A DNA stretch of 64,000 bases. Origin: Enchytraeus crypticus (Eukaryota; Annelida; Clitellata; Enchytraeida; Enchytraeidae). Shown piece after piece: positions 37,860 to 48,520 of the stretch; position 1 is the stretch's first letter, and every line of letters starts with the position of its first letter. Below the pieces are notes generated by a model. That model was not told the DNA's origin. It saw only the letters and a program-made list of their open reading frames with translations, and did not search any database. Location of the stretch: NCBI GenBank assembly GCA_905160935.1, contig CAJHZI010000705.1:322501-386500 (forward strand), written 5' to 3'. The position numbers and the translations under genes are program-made.

Positions 37860-40800
37860 GTATGATTTTTAAAGAGTCATTAATCAACGACAGCTTGCCA
37901 AATTTAATTACATCACTTGATTAATTTTTAGTTTAACTATATAAATATTTAGGCCTTGATTTAGGGCATAGAACGGAGAGTTATATTTATAATCACGAGA
38001 TGTTTCAGGTTAATGTTGATATTTTTATAATATCTATTAATCATCATCATCATCATCTTGATCTTACCTTAAATCCCAGTTAAACTAGGGTCGGGATACG
38101 AATAAATCTTCTCCAATTCTCTCTGTCCTAAACCATATCATCAATCATTCACCTATTTTTCAAGTCCCTCTTAAACACTGCATCCCACGTCAGTTGTGGT
38201 CTACCGCTTTCTAGTGTAGTTTTTAGTTTTTGATTTCTAGTTTCTGCTTTTAATGCAGATGAAGAGTTTCGTGTTCTTGTAATACCTGGACATACAAAAG
38301 TTCCTGAGAAAAGAGAAGAATCGAACAGAAGAAGACGTGAGGTAAGAATTTTTTGTTGGCCATGTGGTTACACACATAACAATCACAAAAAGTGTTGCAG
38401 AATTTCCTTTTTTAGTTGCTGTTTTTATAGCATTCATTATTTCCTTCTACCTCTCTATGATATTAATGATTACAATTGTTGCCTTTTGATCTCGCACTGA
38501 TGGAAGCCGTCACAGATTTAATAGAAACCTTCAAACACCAGGGGGATTTTTCATTCCAAGCTGTCAACAATCGGTCTTCCAAAGTGTTCATCCAGCCATG
38601 TACTAATCGAGTCCGACATAGGTTAACTTCGCTCAAATGATGCGCAGCTTAACCGAGTGCACTAAATCCCGCCCGTTAGTTATTTGGCTTCCACACTTTG
38701 GCAACCAAGCTTAACTGATATGGAATTGTCAGGTATTTTTGTAAGAATAGCTGGATTAGCCAATCACTTTTGTATTTTGGATTTGTACTGATTAAATAAT
38801 TAATGAAGGACGAGTTTACTGATTGATAGGTTGAGCCTGTGGTTTGTTGGCAAGTTATTCAATGGCGGATCAGTAGGTGCAGAGTTCAAAATCCGAAATC
38901 CAGTGTTTTCCTTGTCACTGAAGTGCTATTCAAGCAGGGAACTTACGTTAACTTGACTTAAGCGTTTGGCTTTTAATATAATTGTTAATAATATTTAATA
39001 ATAGTTTTTTAATTGATTAAGCGATTGTGTACTGATTGATTTCTTGATTAGTGGATTGTACCGACTGATTGACTGATGAATGGACTGCATATGGATTGAA
39101 TTGTGTATTCATGATTGGATTGTGTACTGACTATTACTGATTGCTGACATGCAATTGGTGATTTTACTGTTTACTGAGTTATTAATTGGTAATGTAGTTT
39201 GTACCGAGTGATTGATTTAGGTTCCTCCCCCGCGCTATAAAAGCATGAAGCTAGGAGATGACTGGACTAACATCTGGCCAGCGGCTCACACTTTCAAATG
39301 GTCTGTGGTTCCGTTCCCAGTCAGGCAAGGCTTTGTCGAAGTATGTTCTCTTATCTCTATATGCTTTTATTACTTCCTGTTTGATTTGCTGCTAAATTAT
39401 AGTCATTAATTAATCTTTTACTTTAAATCACATCTAACGATATTAGTAGGTATGAGACTAGGGTGATTATTAGGGATGAAACTGAGGGTAATAATTGGGG
39501 GGGGGGGGCTTGACTCTAGCTATATCTATATGGAAAAGGGGTTGAAAGTTTTGGGTGCCTGAGCATCGAATGTATGATTGTAATAGGCACTGTCAGGTAG
39601 TGATTATATTAGTCACTGTCAGGCAATGATTGTAACGGGCTCTGTCAGGCAATGATTGTAACGGGCTCTGTCAGGCAATGATTGTAACGGGCTCTGTCAG
39701 TCAATGATTGTAACAGGCACTGTCAGATAATGATTGTAACAGGCACAGTCAGGTAGTGATTATATTAGTCACTGTCAGGTAATGATTGTAATGGGCTCTG
39801 TCAGGCAATGATTGTAACAGGCACTGTCAGTCAATGATTGTAACAGGCACTGTCAGATAATGATTGTAATAGGCACAGTCAGGTAGTGATTATATTAGTC
39901 ACTGTCAGGTAATGATTGTAATGGGCTCTGTCAGGCAATGATTGTAACAGGCACTGTCAAGTAATGATTGTAGTAGGCATGTTGGGTAATGATTGTAGTA
40001 GGCACCGTCTGGTAATGATTGCTATGTAGTAACACATGATCTCTTGATTGATGATAAGATTGCTACAAAATCTTTAATGTGACTCTCATTTGACAATGCA
40101 TCCTTTGAAATTCTAATATGTAAGTCAAGCTTATGCATTTGCAAGAAATAGTAATTCAATTCACTTTATTAGTTACACAATTTTAATAAATTTGTTAAAT
40201 GAATTCTGTTGTTAGAAATCTGAGAACGATGGCGTAACCCCTTCGAAATATGCCAATGCAGAACTGATGAAGATTCCCAACTTCCTTCATCTCACACCAG
40301 CTCATGTCAAAAAACATTGCGCAGCATTAAAAGGTTTGAAACGTTGTCACAAATCAATAAATGAAGTTAAGCTATATCAGGCTGAGCTAGTACTTGGATG
40401 GGTACCACTTTGGAAGACTGAGTGTTAACAGCTTTAAATAAATAAAACTCTAAGGTGTTGGGTGGTTTTTCTTAAATCCGTTCTGACTGAATTTTATGCT
40501 CTACCAAAAGGCAATGATTACTAAAAACCTTGAAGAGGAAGGCTGATTTAATGAACACTCCAAAAATTGAAACTAAGCAAGGAAGTGTAGTTCTTGCAGT
40601 ATTACATGTGTGTGAACGTATGAAAAAACAAAAAAATAAATAATAAATAGCTAGCAATAAACTTAATATTATTAATTCTAAGTATAATATTCCTGTAAAA
40701 GCTTTCCACCTTTTGCTGGTTCAGTAAATGATCACCACACTCTAGCGCTGGTGCCGAATAAATCTGAGGTATTTGCTTAGAGTGCCCATGTAATGTCTGC

Positions 40801-43800
40801 CAGCTGACTTGCTTTAAAAATGTATTAATTTGAAATGTTTATTCTTCTTGTGACGTGTTCAAATAAAAGAATAAAACTCTCTGAAGTCATTGTAAGGACA
40901 ATATGTAGAATGAAAGAATAGTAAGATATATGTAATATTATTTCTAAATAAATTGATTCTGAATTAATGAGTATTGTTGATCATGATAACTGTGATAAGT
41001 ATATTGATTATCTATGTATAAGTTATGATCTTAATATCCTAATGCGGGTACTTACTAAGCTTGCCATTAACCGTGGTTTACTTAAACCACGGAAAAGGGT
41101 TAGGCCATGGAATAGAAATTATGGTATTCGCAAGAAAATAAGAGTATAATAAAGTTATAAGAGTCTGTGTGATACTTGAAACTAGCATCATTTTTGGGAT
41201 GCAGCCATACAATTACTATAGATACTAACTAAGCCTAGTTTAGCCTTAGTTTTCTGTTTCGAAGATTGTCAGTGATAAGACGAGTACTGGATTTGAATGC
41301 TACACGTACTGATCCACAGCTGAACACCTAACGTATCATGCTAGTGGTTTAATTCACATATGGCTTCAAAATGGCAGGATTGTTTAAATAATTTTTAATA
41401 TGGGTGTAAACATCGTTAGATTTATCTAACAACAAGAGACGTCCCTGACATTGCCTTATGTCAAGGAATCAGAAGTTAAATTCTTATTGAGTGATTGATT
41501 GATCTGTTGATTAATAGAGTTCTGCAGTGCTTGGCCGGAAGGGCTCGAGACAGATGAAGACTGTGAAAATCACTTCCCAATAGAGGTCATCACTAGAGAC
41601 TATCTGTTTGACTCTGTCTCTATCAGAGATTCCAGAGCCAGGCCTGTCACTCTGAGGGTACGTACATCTGTGTGCTTGCTTGTGTGCGTGCCTGCTTGTG
41701 TGTGTGCTTGTTTGTGTGTGTGCTTGTTTGTGTGTGTGCCTGCTTGTGTGTGTGCATGAGTTGATGTGTGTGCTTGCTTGTGTGTGTGCTTGCTTGTGTG
41801 TGTGCGTGAGTTGATGTGTGTGCTTGCTTGTGTGTGTGCCTGCTTGTGTGTGTGCTTGTTTGTGTGTGCTTGCTTGTATGTGTGCTTGCTTGTGTGTGTG
41901 CGTGAGTTGATGTGTGTGCTTGCTTGTATGTGTGTTTGCTTGTGTGTGTGCTTGCTTGTGTGTGTGCTTGCTTGTGTGTGTGCTTGCTTGTGTGTGTGCA
42001 TGAGTTGATGTGTGTGTGCATGCCTAAGTTAAATTCATTCTTGTAGCCTTCCTTCCTCAAGAAGGCTACAAGATGAAAATTCTATGATGGAATTCGATCT
42101 TTTTTGTATATCGCTGCTGATGCTGATGAAAAATTGATTACCAGTATCATCAGTAACAAACAGCATGTATTGCACCGGCTTCTTCCGCCGCTTAAAGATA
42201 ATTTGAACTTTAGGCTCAGGTACAGGGCTCATCCTTTCTCGTTACCATCTAGGCGCTCACCTATGATGGACAGCTTGATGAATTGATTGGTTGATCACAG
42301 GTGAAGCGTATTGATTAACTGATAAATAGCTTGATGAATTGATTGATTGATCACAGGTGAAGCTATCAGCCCTGGAGCTGGACTACCATGCTCGTGATAA
42401 GCTGATACGTTTGGCAGGTTTTAGATACGACAAATCAACCGATACTCTCACCATTGAAACTGATAGGTATGCTTATGGAACTTATATCATTCTATGTCGG
42501 TTTAAAAATGGTCTTCTCCTTGTTTATAAGTGTACTAACCAACGATATTCGTAACACAGGCAATGCTAGCGATCGTTGTCTCTCTTTGCCTAATATATCT
42601 ATACAAAAAAATGTTGGTTGTGTGTAACATCGTATTGTGGGGCTCATCAGGGCTCATCTAGTTGACTGGACACATTCGAACTACTGATATAAAGACTGGT
42701 TGAAGGTTATTACGACTTACGGGTTTAGTGCTGTATCTGAATTTTGATGAAGTGGAAATGAGCTTCTGATAATTATAATTATAGTTAATACTTCTAGTTA
42801 ATGATTATACTGTTTATTGGTGATATTGTTTGATGGAAGTGTTTGTATTTCTATGTTATATAGATGTCCTCTTAAGACACAAAACAGAGATTACGTTAAG
42901 TATCTGCTCACAGCCCTCTACATGGAGTCCTGGGTATGTGCAGCCTTATACTACTACATTAGTAATAATTATAATAATCATCATCATCATCATCATCATC
43001 ATCTTCCTTTATGAGGAAACTGACGTTATCATAAGCTTTATCAAGCTTTATGTAGCTTTACCTGGCTGGAGCCAGTGGCGGAGGATGTAAGATACTCGAT
43101 CGCAGATCAGTATGTGCGGGGTTTAAATCCTGGGCTCAGCTTTCACTGACATCGCTTTCGAGTGAGGAAACTGACGTTAACCTTAGCTTTTTTTATCTTT
43201 TTTGCTTTTACCTTTTAATCCCTAGTTTAGCTGAGGTCGGGAAAATTAATACTAATATTAATAAATATAATAACTACAAACAACTTACATAGCAGTGTCA
43301 TAGCTTTTTTACAGGTTCCTAGATAATTATTATCATTTCTTTCCGTTGGTATTCATACTTTTCCTTATTGATCGCAATTCGAAGTAAGCTCCGATACATG
43401 ATTAACCTTTCATGAGCACAAGAAGATCTCCAACATTTGTTGACTGACCTGGGCTTAATATCAATATAGTAGTATTTTTTAATTTTATTGTTATTGTGAT
43501 TTTATTGCATTAATTAAACATTTATACAATGTTAGTTCGTAGGTTTATCATTGATAACAGAGAAGTAGAATATTAAATCCATCAAATTAACCCAATGTGA
43601 AAGCAAATCACTTTACATTAATTTCCATCTTTTTACTGTATTTATAAACTATACTTGGTATATCTTCTTGCTTGTCTGATGTTATCCATATTTGTTTTAA
43701 TTTCTATTGTATAGTCGAAGATGATATCTATCAAATTTTTAGATGATACCTAATTTTAATTGATTTGTGAGAATAGATGTTTATTTTCTCAAACTAAAAA

Positions 43801-45477
43801 CCTTTGGTAAAACTCTCATCCAATAATACAATTGTTGTGTATAATATTTACAGAGAACTGAGTACTATGAAGCGCAAAAGATGTTATAATTTACAGTGCA
43901 TAAAATATTTCTTTCCAATTTGTAAAATCTTTGACACTCTCTCATTCTCTATCTACTGTCTCTATCTATCATCCAGTATCTCAGCCGTTGTTTTGTATAA
44001 TACAGCTCTGTCTATTGTCTCTATCTATCATCCATTATCTCAGCCGTCGTTTTGTATAATACAGAGAACTGAGAGCTGGGAGACAGAAAAGACGTTGGAC
44101 GACATGGAGAAGTATTTCTGGGATCTGAATCGATCTCGTGCAGTGGTCATGAAGACCCTGACCATGATGAAGCAGGTCTGGTGTTGTCATGGATAAGTGT
44201 TCTTAATTACAATTTCTCTCCTACATTCACCTCATATTCGCCAGTTTAATTTCACAGTTTTGGTTGCTTATAGACCATAAATATTGATCTGATTTATTAT
44301 ATATATCGTATCGGTAAACGCAAATGCAATTATTACAAAATTTGATTATCAAAGAATACTAGGAATACTGCTTTTTCGGCGAAAAATCTAATAACGGCGA
44401 AGGTGCCGTTATTAGATTTTTTGAGTGTCTCGATGTTTGAGATCAAAGAAACTAAAAGAATCTCAATTTTAACATATTTCTTTGTTTCTGTAATTAATGT
44501 CATTATTATTTCAGTGGCCAAGAGTTAATTGATATGTCTCTTTCGTAACGCAAAGGAATCTTTAGTCAGTCCGGCTGGAATTCCTAATCATGCTTTCTTG
44601 CTTAACAAGCAATGGTGTTATCAACTTGGCCATTCAGCAGTATGGTTTAAATCTTTAGTATATTTCTCATATTCCACTAGATCTTTAACTATTAAAGATA
44701 AGTGGTTCTAAGGGTTTGAGTCCCCGTGTTGTGTCCGGGTTGTTTGAAGAATTGACCAACCGGTGACTGCACGTGTCGTAGAAGGCGACTAAAGCACTAA
44801 GATCCATACCAACGTCAGAATGGGCATTCGGTTGGTGGGCGCCTAGGCCCCAGAAATTGCTACAAAAATTTAAACGAATGGAAAAGTCTCAAATAGGGGA
44901 TTGGCTAGTGGTGTGGTGTAGGACAGAGAGGATTTGAGACAGTCTCTTTGTATCCCGACTCTGGTTAAACTGGGATTCAAGGGGAGATGATGATGATGAT
45001 GATGGTTCTCAGGGTTTGAGCCGGACGTGAGCCAGTCACTGCCAGTGGACTTGGTACTGAGCTAATTAGGTACTGGCTCAACCATAAGCCGTTACAATCT
45101 TATCTGAGATGTTGATAAGTTTGAAGAAGTTTTATTTTTCCATTTAATAACATCGTTAATCGTACTAATTTTTTGTGTATCTGTAACAGAATTCAAAGAA
45201 TAAATCTGAAACTGTGGCGGACCCAGTGAAACAGACTAATGTGGCGGGTGAGGGACTGGTGAAGCAGACTACTGACGCGCAGGTACCAGACTATATCAAC
45301 AGCCTGCCTGATGATCCTACCGATGATGATATACTGGCTCTACCGCAGGTCAAGGAATATAAGTGGGTTGTTGAGGAACTGGTAAACGAGGAAGAAGATT
45401 TTAAAGTGGTGGAATTGTACAAGAATGCCGTTAAACGCCTACTTCTCAATCCTAAACAATTACAACACAATCTATAA
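37634..45477 (+). CDS. MRPS35: Mitochondrial small ribosomal subunit protein mS35 (9 coding exons)
   Basis: Exons: 37634-37859, 38259-38341, 39221-39340, 40216-40333, 41518-41657, 42357-42466, 42864-42933, 44065-44175, 45190-45477. They sum to 1266 nt (421 aa plus stop), with phase agreement at all eight introns. Conserved landmarks: [82 protein letters not shown] and the C-terminal [15 protein letters not shown]. The N-terminal stretch is basic with no acidic residues early on and contains RHFTTSS, consistent with a mitochondrial presequence. It is about 100 aa longer than human MRPS35 (323 aa from memory), mainly through the presequence and an acidic segment before KEYKW. It is transcribed divergently from REPS. 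Confidence 0.93.
38040..38220 (-). repeat. SINE-C copy in MRPS35 intron 1
   Basis: CATCATCATCATCTTGATCT ... AACTAGGGTCGGGATACGAA ... CAGTTGTGGTCTACCGC. It ends about 40 bp before the exon 2 acceptor. Confidence 0.7.
38259..38341 (+). CDS. MRPS35: MRPS35 coding exon 2
   Basis: 83 nt, phase 1 to phase 0, AATGCAG acceptor and GAG|GTAAGA donor. Encodes [20 protein letters not shown] then SNRRRRE. It has no strong family match itself, but it is the only segment found that restores phase between exons 1 and 3. Confidence 0.8.
38845..38972 (+). repeat. Decayed SINE-A
   Basis: TTGAGCCTGTGGTTTGTTGG ... GGCGGATCAGTAGGTGCAGA GTTCAAAATCC ... GGGAACTTACGTTAACTT. Clearly related but diverged. Confidence 0.55.
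39221..39340 (+). CDS. MRPS35: MRPS35 coding exon 3
   Basis: 40 codons in phase 0. [20 protein letters not shown] matches the DWxxVYPxAAPFKPSAVPLP motif of mS35. Donor GAA|GTATGT. Confidence 0.93.
39580..40025. repeat. 26-bp minisatellite in MRPS35 intron 3, about 16 copies
   Basis: Unit near TGTCAGGCAATGATTGTAAC GGGCTC, with higher-order periodicity: a block ending in a TATATTAGTCACTGTCAGG unit recurs three times. Confidence 0.88.
40216..40333 (+). CDS. MRPS35: MRPS35 coding exon 4
   Basis: 118 nt, phase 0 to phase 1. [20 protein letters not shown] is the most conserved stretch of the family. Confidence 0.95.
41238..41510. repeat. Decayed SINE-A (minus) then LINE 3' tail (plus)
   Basis: 41238-41350: GCCTTAGTTTTCTGTTTCGA ... 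TACTGGATTTGAATGC ... GTACTGATCCACAGCTGAAC. 41428-41510: ACAAGAGACGTCCCTGACAT TGCCTTATG ... TTCTTATTGAGTGATTGATT GAT, which ends within 10 bp of the MRPS35 exon 5 acceptor. Confidence 0.65.
41518..41657 (+). CDS. MRPS35: MRPS35 coding exon 5
   Basis: 140 nt, phase 1 to phase 0. [20 protein letters not shown] then [10 protein letters not shown], ending RARPVTLR at an AGG|GTACGT donor. A TG-rich minisatellite begins directly after the donor. Confidence 0.95.
41660..42025. repeat. 16-bp TG-rich minisatellite right after MRPS35 exon 5
   Basis: Unit near TGTGTGTGTGCTTGCT, about 22 copies, with a recurrent GCGTGAGTTGA variant. Open frames on both strands (HTHKQA, or CVCLLVC) are artefacts. Confidence 0.92.
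42272..42363 (+). repeat. Duplicated splice acceptor upstream of MRPS35 exon 6
   Basis: A 36-bp block (AGCTTGATGAATTGATTGGT TGATCACAGGTGAAGC) at 42272-42307 is repeated with one mismatch at 42328-42363. It includes the acceptor CACAG and the first seven exon bases. The real exon is the second copy, because the first runs into a stop after five codons (VKRID). Confidence 0.9.
42357..42466 (+). CDS. MRPS35: MRPS35 coding exon 6
   Basis: 110 nt, phase 0 to phase 2. [20 protein letters not shown] then [17 protein letters not shown] copy of its acceptor and first seven bases lies 56 bp upstream. Confidence 0.95.
42864..42933 (+). CDS. MRPS35: MRPS35 coding exon 7
   Basis: 70 nt, phase 2 to phase 0. 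[20 protein letters not shown] then ESW, matching [20 protein letters not shown] of human MRPS35. Donor TGG|GTATGT. Confidence 0.95.
43008..43245 (+). repeat. SINE-A pair, tail fragment plus full copy, with SINE-C remnants
   Basis: 42978-43001 is an (ATC)n run; 43008-43060 is a SINE-A tail (GAGGAAACTGACGTTATCAT AAGCTTT); 43061-43192 is a full SINE-A; 43205-43240 (TTAATCCCTAGTTTAGCTGA GGTCGGGAAAA) is a minus-strand SINE-C fragment. Confidence 0.75.
43952..44064 (+). repeat. Duplicated polypyrimidine tract and acceptor upstream of MRPS35 exon 8
   Basis: Two 54-bp copies (43952-44005 and 44011-44064), each TCTAYTGTCTCTATCTATCA TCC ... TTTTGTATAATACAG. The second is the exon 8 acceptor. Use of the first would add 59 nt and an in-frame TAA. 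A partial third copy of the exon border (TTTACAGAGAACTGAG) is at 43846-43861. Confidence 0.9.
44065..44175 (+). CDS. MRPS35: MRPS35 coding exon 8
   Basis: 37 codons in phase 0. [20 protein letters not shown] aligns with NTEEWEKSKTEADMEEYIW. The donor CAG|GTCTGG is weak. The acceptor and its pyrimidine tract are duplicated 59 bp upstream. Confidence 0.92.
44383..44425. repeat. Perfect hairpin in MRPS35 last intron
   Basis: AAAAATCTAATAACGGC, a 6-bp loop GAAGGT, then GCCGTTATTAGATTTTT. 17-bp perfect arms. No flanking transposon recognised. Confidence 0.9.
44710..45003 (+). repeat. SINE-C, most complete copy, (GATGAT)n tail
   Basis: B-box-like GGTTTGAGTCCCCGTGTTGT, then CACGTGTCGTAGAAGGCGAC TAAAG, GGTGGGCGCCTAGGCCCCAG, GACAGAGAGGATTTGAGACA, and TGGGATTCAAGGGGAGATGA TGATGATG. 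An A-box-like segment may lie near 44620-44640. The GTCGTAxxAGGCGACTAA core recurs in this window at 2840, 11040, 19730, 22080, 47880 and 53165. Confidence 0.83.
45190..45477 (+). CDS. MRPS35: MRPS35 terminal coding exon 9
   Basis: 288 nt in phase 0 ending in TAA. An acidic, probably flexible segment ([15 protein letters not shown]) precedes the conserved [17 protein letters not shown] and [10 protein letters not shown] end. AATAAA lies at 45481-45486 just after the stop, but it may be too close to be the functional poly(A) signal. Confidence 0.93.
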   Translation, partial: NSKNKSETVADPVKQTNVAGEGLVKQTTDAQVPDYINSLPDDPTDDDILALPQVKEYKWVVEELVNEEEDFKVVELYKNAVKRLLLNPKQLQHNL

Positions 45478-45489
45478 TGTAATAAATCT

Positions 45490-46180
45490 AATTGAGTGAT
45501 TGAAATAGTAATCTAATTGAGTGTGATTAATGCTGTAACTGGATTATGTATGGTCGATGAATTGTATTTGACCAACTTAAATTTTCTTGAATATATTAAA
45601 TAAGCGTCATATTCTAAAATTTATGTTAAATTCAGTAATCTAAGGTCGTATTAAATACTAGATCACATTATTATGATTTGAACTATATTACCTACTCTTT
45701 TCAAAGAAACTGAAAAAAATAAGAAAGAAAACGAGTAAACACTGATATATATGTTGAGAGAAGGACAATGTCAACATCTTCACTAAACGAATTCAGTTGA
45801 CATACTGTATACGCCTACCCGTCATAAAACCACTATGTAAACATTATAATGACATACTTGTTGACTGACGACCGCAGCGGTTGCACTAAGTACCATAATT
45901 TATATTGCAGACTGAGATCTTAAATGTCAATTCCAGTTTTTATAATTTCTACCTTACAAATTTGCCCCCAGGCTTTTCAACTGGTTAGACGGAGCACACA
46001 GTATATAATGTCGCTTAGCTGACGTCTAATTATGAACAGCTTTGACTAATCTATCCTGTATCAAACTTTAAAAGGGCATAAATGTAGCAGTAATACTAGG
46101 CAACCTCTTGGAAGCCGTTTTTTCCAAGCTATAGGGAATACCCAATGTATATTATCAATACCCAATCTATAGGGTATTGA
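45490..46180. other. Downstream of MRPS35, no gene recognised
   Basis: AT-rich with a possible second poly(A) context (AATATATTAAATAAG near 45590). Nothing coding or clearly repetitive seen. Confidence 0.4.
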
Positions 46181-46184
46181 CTTT

Positions 46185-46315
46185 TTGAAGGGGTTAGCGT
46201 TTTGATTTATTGAGTGCTCTTGATAGAGCGTGAAAGCACACTCTGAGTATGAATATGTACCTTGGACCTGCCACTTGGCAGAACACTAGAGAGAGAGAGA
46301 GATAGAAGTATAGGA
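46185..46315 (+). repeat. Repeat family R6 copy with GA tail
   Basis: GAAGGGGTTAGCGTTTTGAT ... GTACCTTGGACCTGCCACTT GGCAGAACAC then GAGAGAGAGAGATAG. Confidence 0.6.
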
Positions 46316-46494
46316 TTACTCTGTACTCTGTTATTGATTTATAGTGTATCATTCGACTACATATTTCATTTGCTATATTTTGTCAAGCTAAATTCTGCTA
46401 ACACAATAGGTATGACCGTATGACACGGTAGTGGTTTGTTTTTGTGATGAAGTCAACTTATTTGATATAAAGTTTTTGTTGGTGAACGCATTTC

Positions 46495-46560
46495 TCTTTT
46501 TTCTCTCTTTCTCTTTCTCTCTCTTTTCTCTTTCTCTCTCTCTTTCTCTCTCAATTTATC
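46495..46560. repeat. Degenerate (CT)n/(TCTTT)n tract
   Basis: Pyrimidine-only run of mixed TC and TTTC units. The plus and minus frames through it do not look like genes. Confidence 0.8.
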
Positions 46561-47283
46561 TCTACGGCACTGCCTCCGTGTGTTTGTCTGCCTGTCATAT
46601 TTATTTAGCGCAGAACTCGGCGCCTCGAACAAGTTCTTGTTCCATGATCGATGACAAAATGACATGGCCGGGATTAGAGGGGCGCAATATGGAATATTTG
46701 TTCTACATTTAGCATTCACAAGATAACAGAAGCTGCTTGGACGGCTGAAGGCAATTTAAGAGGAAGTCGGGAGGCGAGAGTGAGGGGAAGGTTGAGTGTT
46801 ATTAATTGAGCTGATATCGCTGATATCTATCTTATCGGGAGTAAGAGGAGGGACCAATGATAGCAGAGTTTAACAAATTAGAGTTTGAAAGTATTTAACA
46901 ATTTCTAGGTCGTTGAGCCATGATGTGATGGATTAAAAATTTCAATGGGAAAATAGTTTAAAAGACAGATCCTGACCTATATTTATATTAATTATTTTAT
47001 TTATTTTTTGATTTATTACCAACCTAGCAGAAACAAATCGAACCCCATTCGATTTTGCTGAGGGCGAATCTGAATTGGTGTTGGGGTTCAACGTAAAAAA
47101 CAGAAGCTGAATATTCGCACTAATTTTTATAGCGGAATATGCTAATATTTTAATAATAAGACATTTATCTATATTAAATCTAAAGTAAAAGACAGAGAAT
47201 TCTATATTTCATTTCATGGGGTAATCTTTTCCTCTATTCATCTAACCTACTCGTGTAATCTGGCTTACTCTAGTAAGCTCTTT

Positions 47284-47334
<51 letters not shown>

Positions 47335-47370
47335 TACACACAGACAGAGAGAGAGAGAGAGAGAGAGCTT
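47284..47370. repeat. (GA)n microsatellite
   Basis: Two GA runs split by GGAGATACACACAGACA. Confidence 0.92.
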
Positions 47371-47599
47371 CTTTATCTATAATTGTATTGACTAATCTAT
47401 GCTCACGTAATGGTGAAATTCCAACGAAAATTTCACGCGTATAAAAGTGTGTCAGTTACAGATCGAGTACTAAATTTGAACCATGCGTGTATACTGGTCA
47501 TCATTGATTTACAGTTGGACAAAGGACAAAGCTGTATGATTATAAATTAAAAATCTCTCTTCGTGACAGAGCTGTATGATTATAAATTTAAAAACTCTC

Positions 47600-47955
47600 T
47601 TTAGTGCACTGCCAAGTAGCAGATTCAAGGTACATATTCATACTCAAAGTCTGCTTTCTCGCTCCATAAGAGCACTCCTTAGATCAACAAGTTAATCCCT
47701 TCACAAAGTCTATGCCTTATCCATACCTTATGTAGCCTATATCTTGGGAAAAGTATGGCTTCTGAGGGGTTTCCTTTGTCTTCCTCAGTTAGATGGATTA
47801 ATTACCATTTAATCCTGGGGAAACATATTTCATGGTGAGGTGGGTCCCCTCTTGCCATCCTCAGCTCCTGCCTTAGTCGCCTCTTACGTACACGCTTCAG
47901 ATTGTTTGCGGTTGCCCTATTCTGCAGTGGTCCAACCACACCCGAGAATAACATG
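47600..47955 (-). repeat. Repeat family R6 copy followed by SINE-C-like head
   Basis: 47600-47790: GTGCACTGCCAAGTAGCAGA TTCAAGGTACATATTCATAC ... AGCACTCCTTAGATCAACAA GTTAATCCC. 47870-47955: TAGTCGCCTCTTACGTACAC ... CTATTCTGCAGTGGTCCAAC, the conserved SINE core. Confidence 0.6.
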
Positions 47956-48116
47956 GGGAAAATTAAAAATATGACGTTATAAATTTCTGGCGAGTATTTC
48001 TACCATTATTAAATTTATAGTGTACAAATGACAAAGATGCATGAATATATGATGAAATTTGCTAGACTAAGCGTATAAGGAATTGTTAATATGACGTTGC
48101 GACGCTCAGCGTTATG

Positions 48117-48168
48117 TCAGACAGACAGGCAGACAGACAGGCAGACAGACAGACAGACGGACAGATAG
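48117..48168. repeat. (GACA)n microsatellite
   Basis: CAGACAGACAGGCAGACAGA units with GGC variants. Confidence 0.9.
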
Positions 48169-48349
48169 AATTAACGGGCGTATGTTAGATAAAACAACTT
48201 ATCGACAAGCTAGAGGCTCCGCCAATATGGTTTGCAACTCGTCCGGTTATCAGTCGTTCTCTAGCTCTTTATTACACATGAGATCTTTGTACAACTGATT
48301 TTCGTCATGTTTATTTTCATTGATAGAATGAGGGATAGAAATCCCGCTT

Positions 48350-48520
48350 CCTACTGAGCCACACCCCTTCTCTCTCATATCGAGTCACACCCTTCCTCTC
48401 TTAATTCTTATCGAGCTATGGAGGGAATTGTATATATGAAGGAGTACATCCCCTCCTCTCTTCTTATCGAGCCACACCTCCTCTTCTTAGTGACCCGCAC
48501 CCCTCCCCCTTTTCTACGGA
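48350..48520. repeat. Degenerate pyrimidine-rich repeat
   Basis: Four loose units near CTTATCGAGCCACACCCCTC CTCTCTT. Period irregular. Confidence 0.55.

Noticed and set aside
40967..41149. 60-codon plus ORF with a basic C-terminus
   Set aside because: Lies inside an MRPS35 intron, lacks splice support and any recognised motif.
41600..42060. His/Thr/Lys/Gln-rich ORFs over 130 codons
   Set aside because: By-product of a 16-bp TG-rich repeat in an MRPS35 intron.
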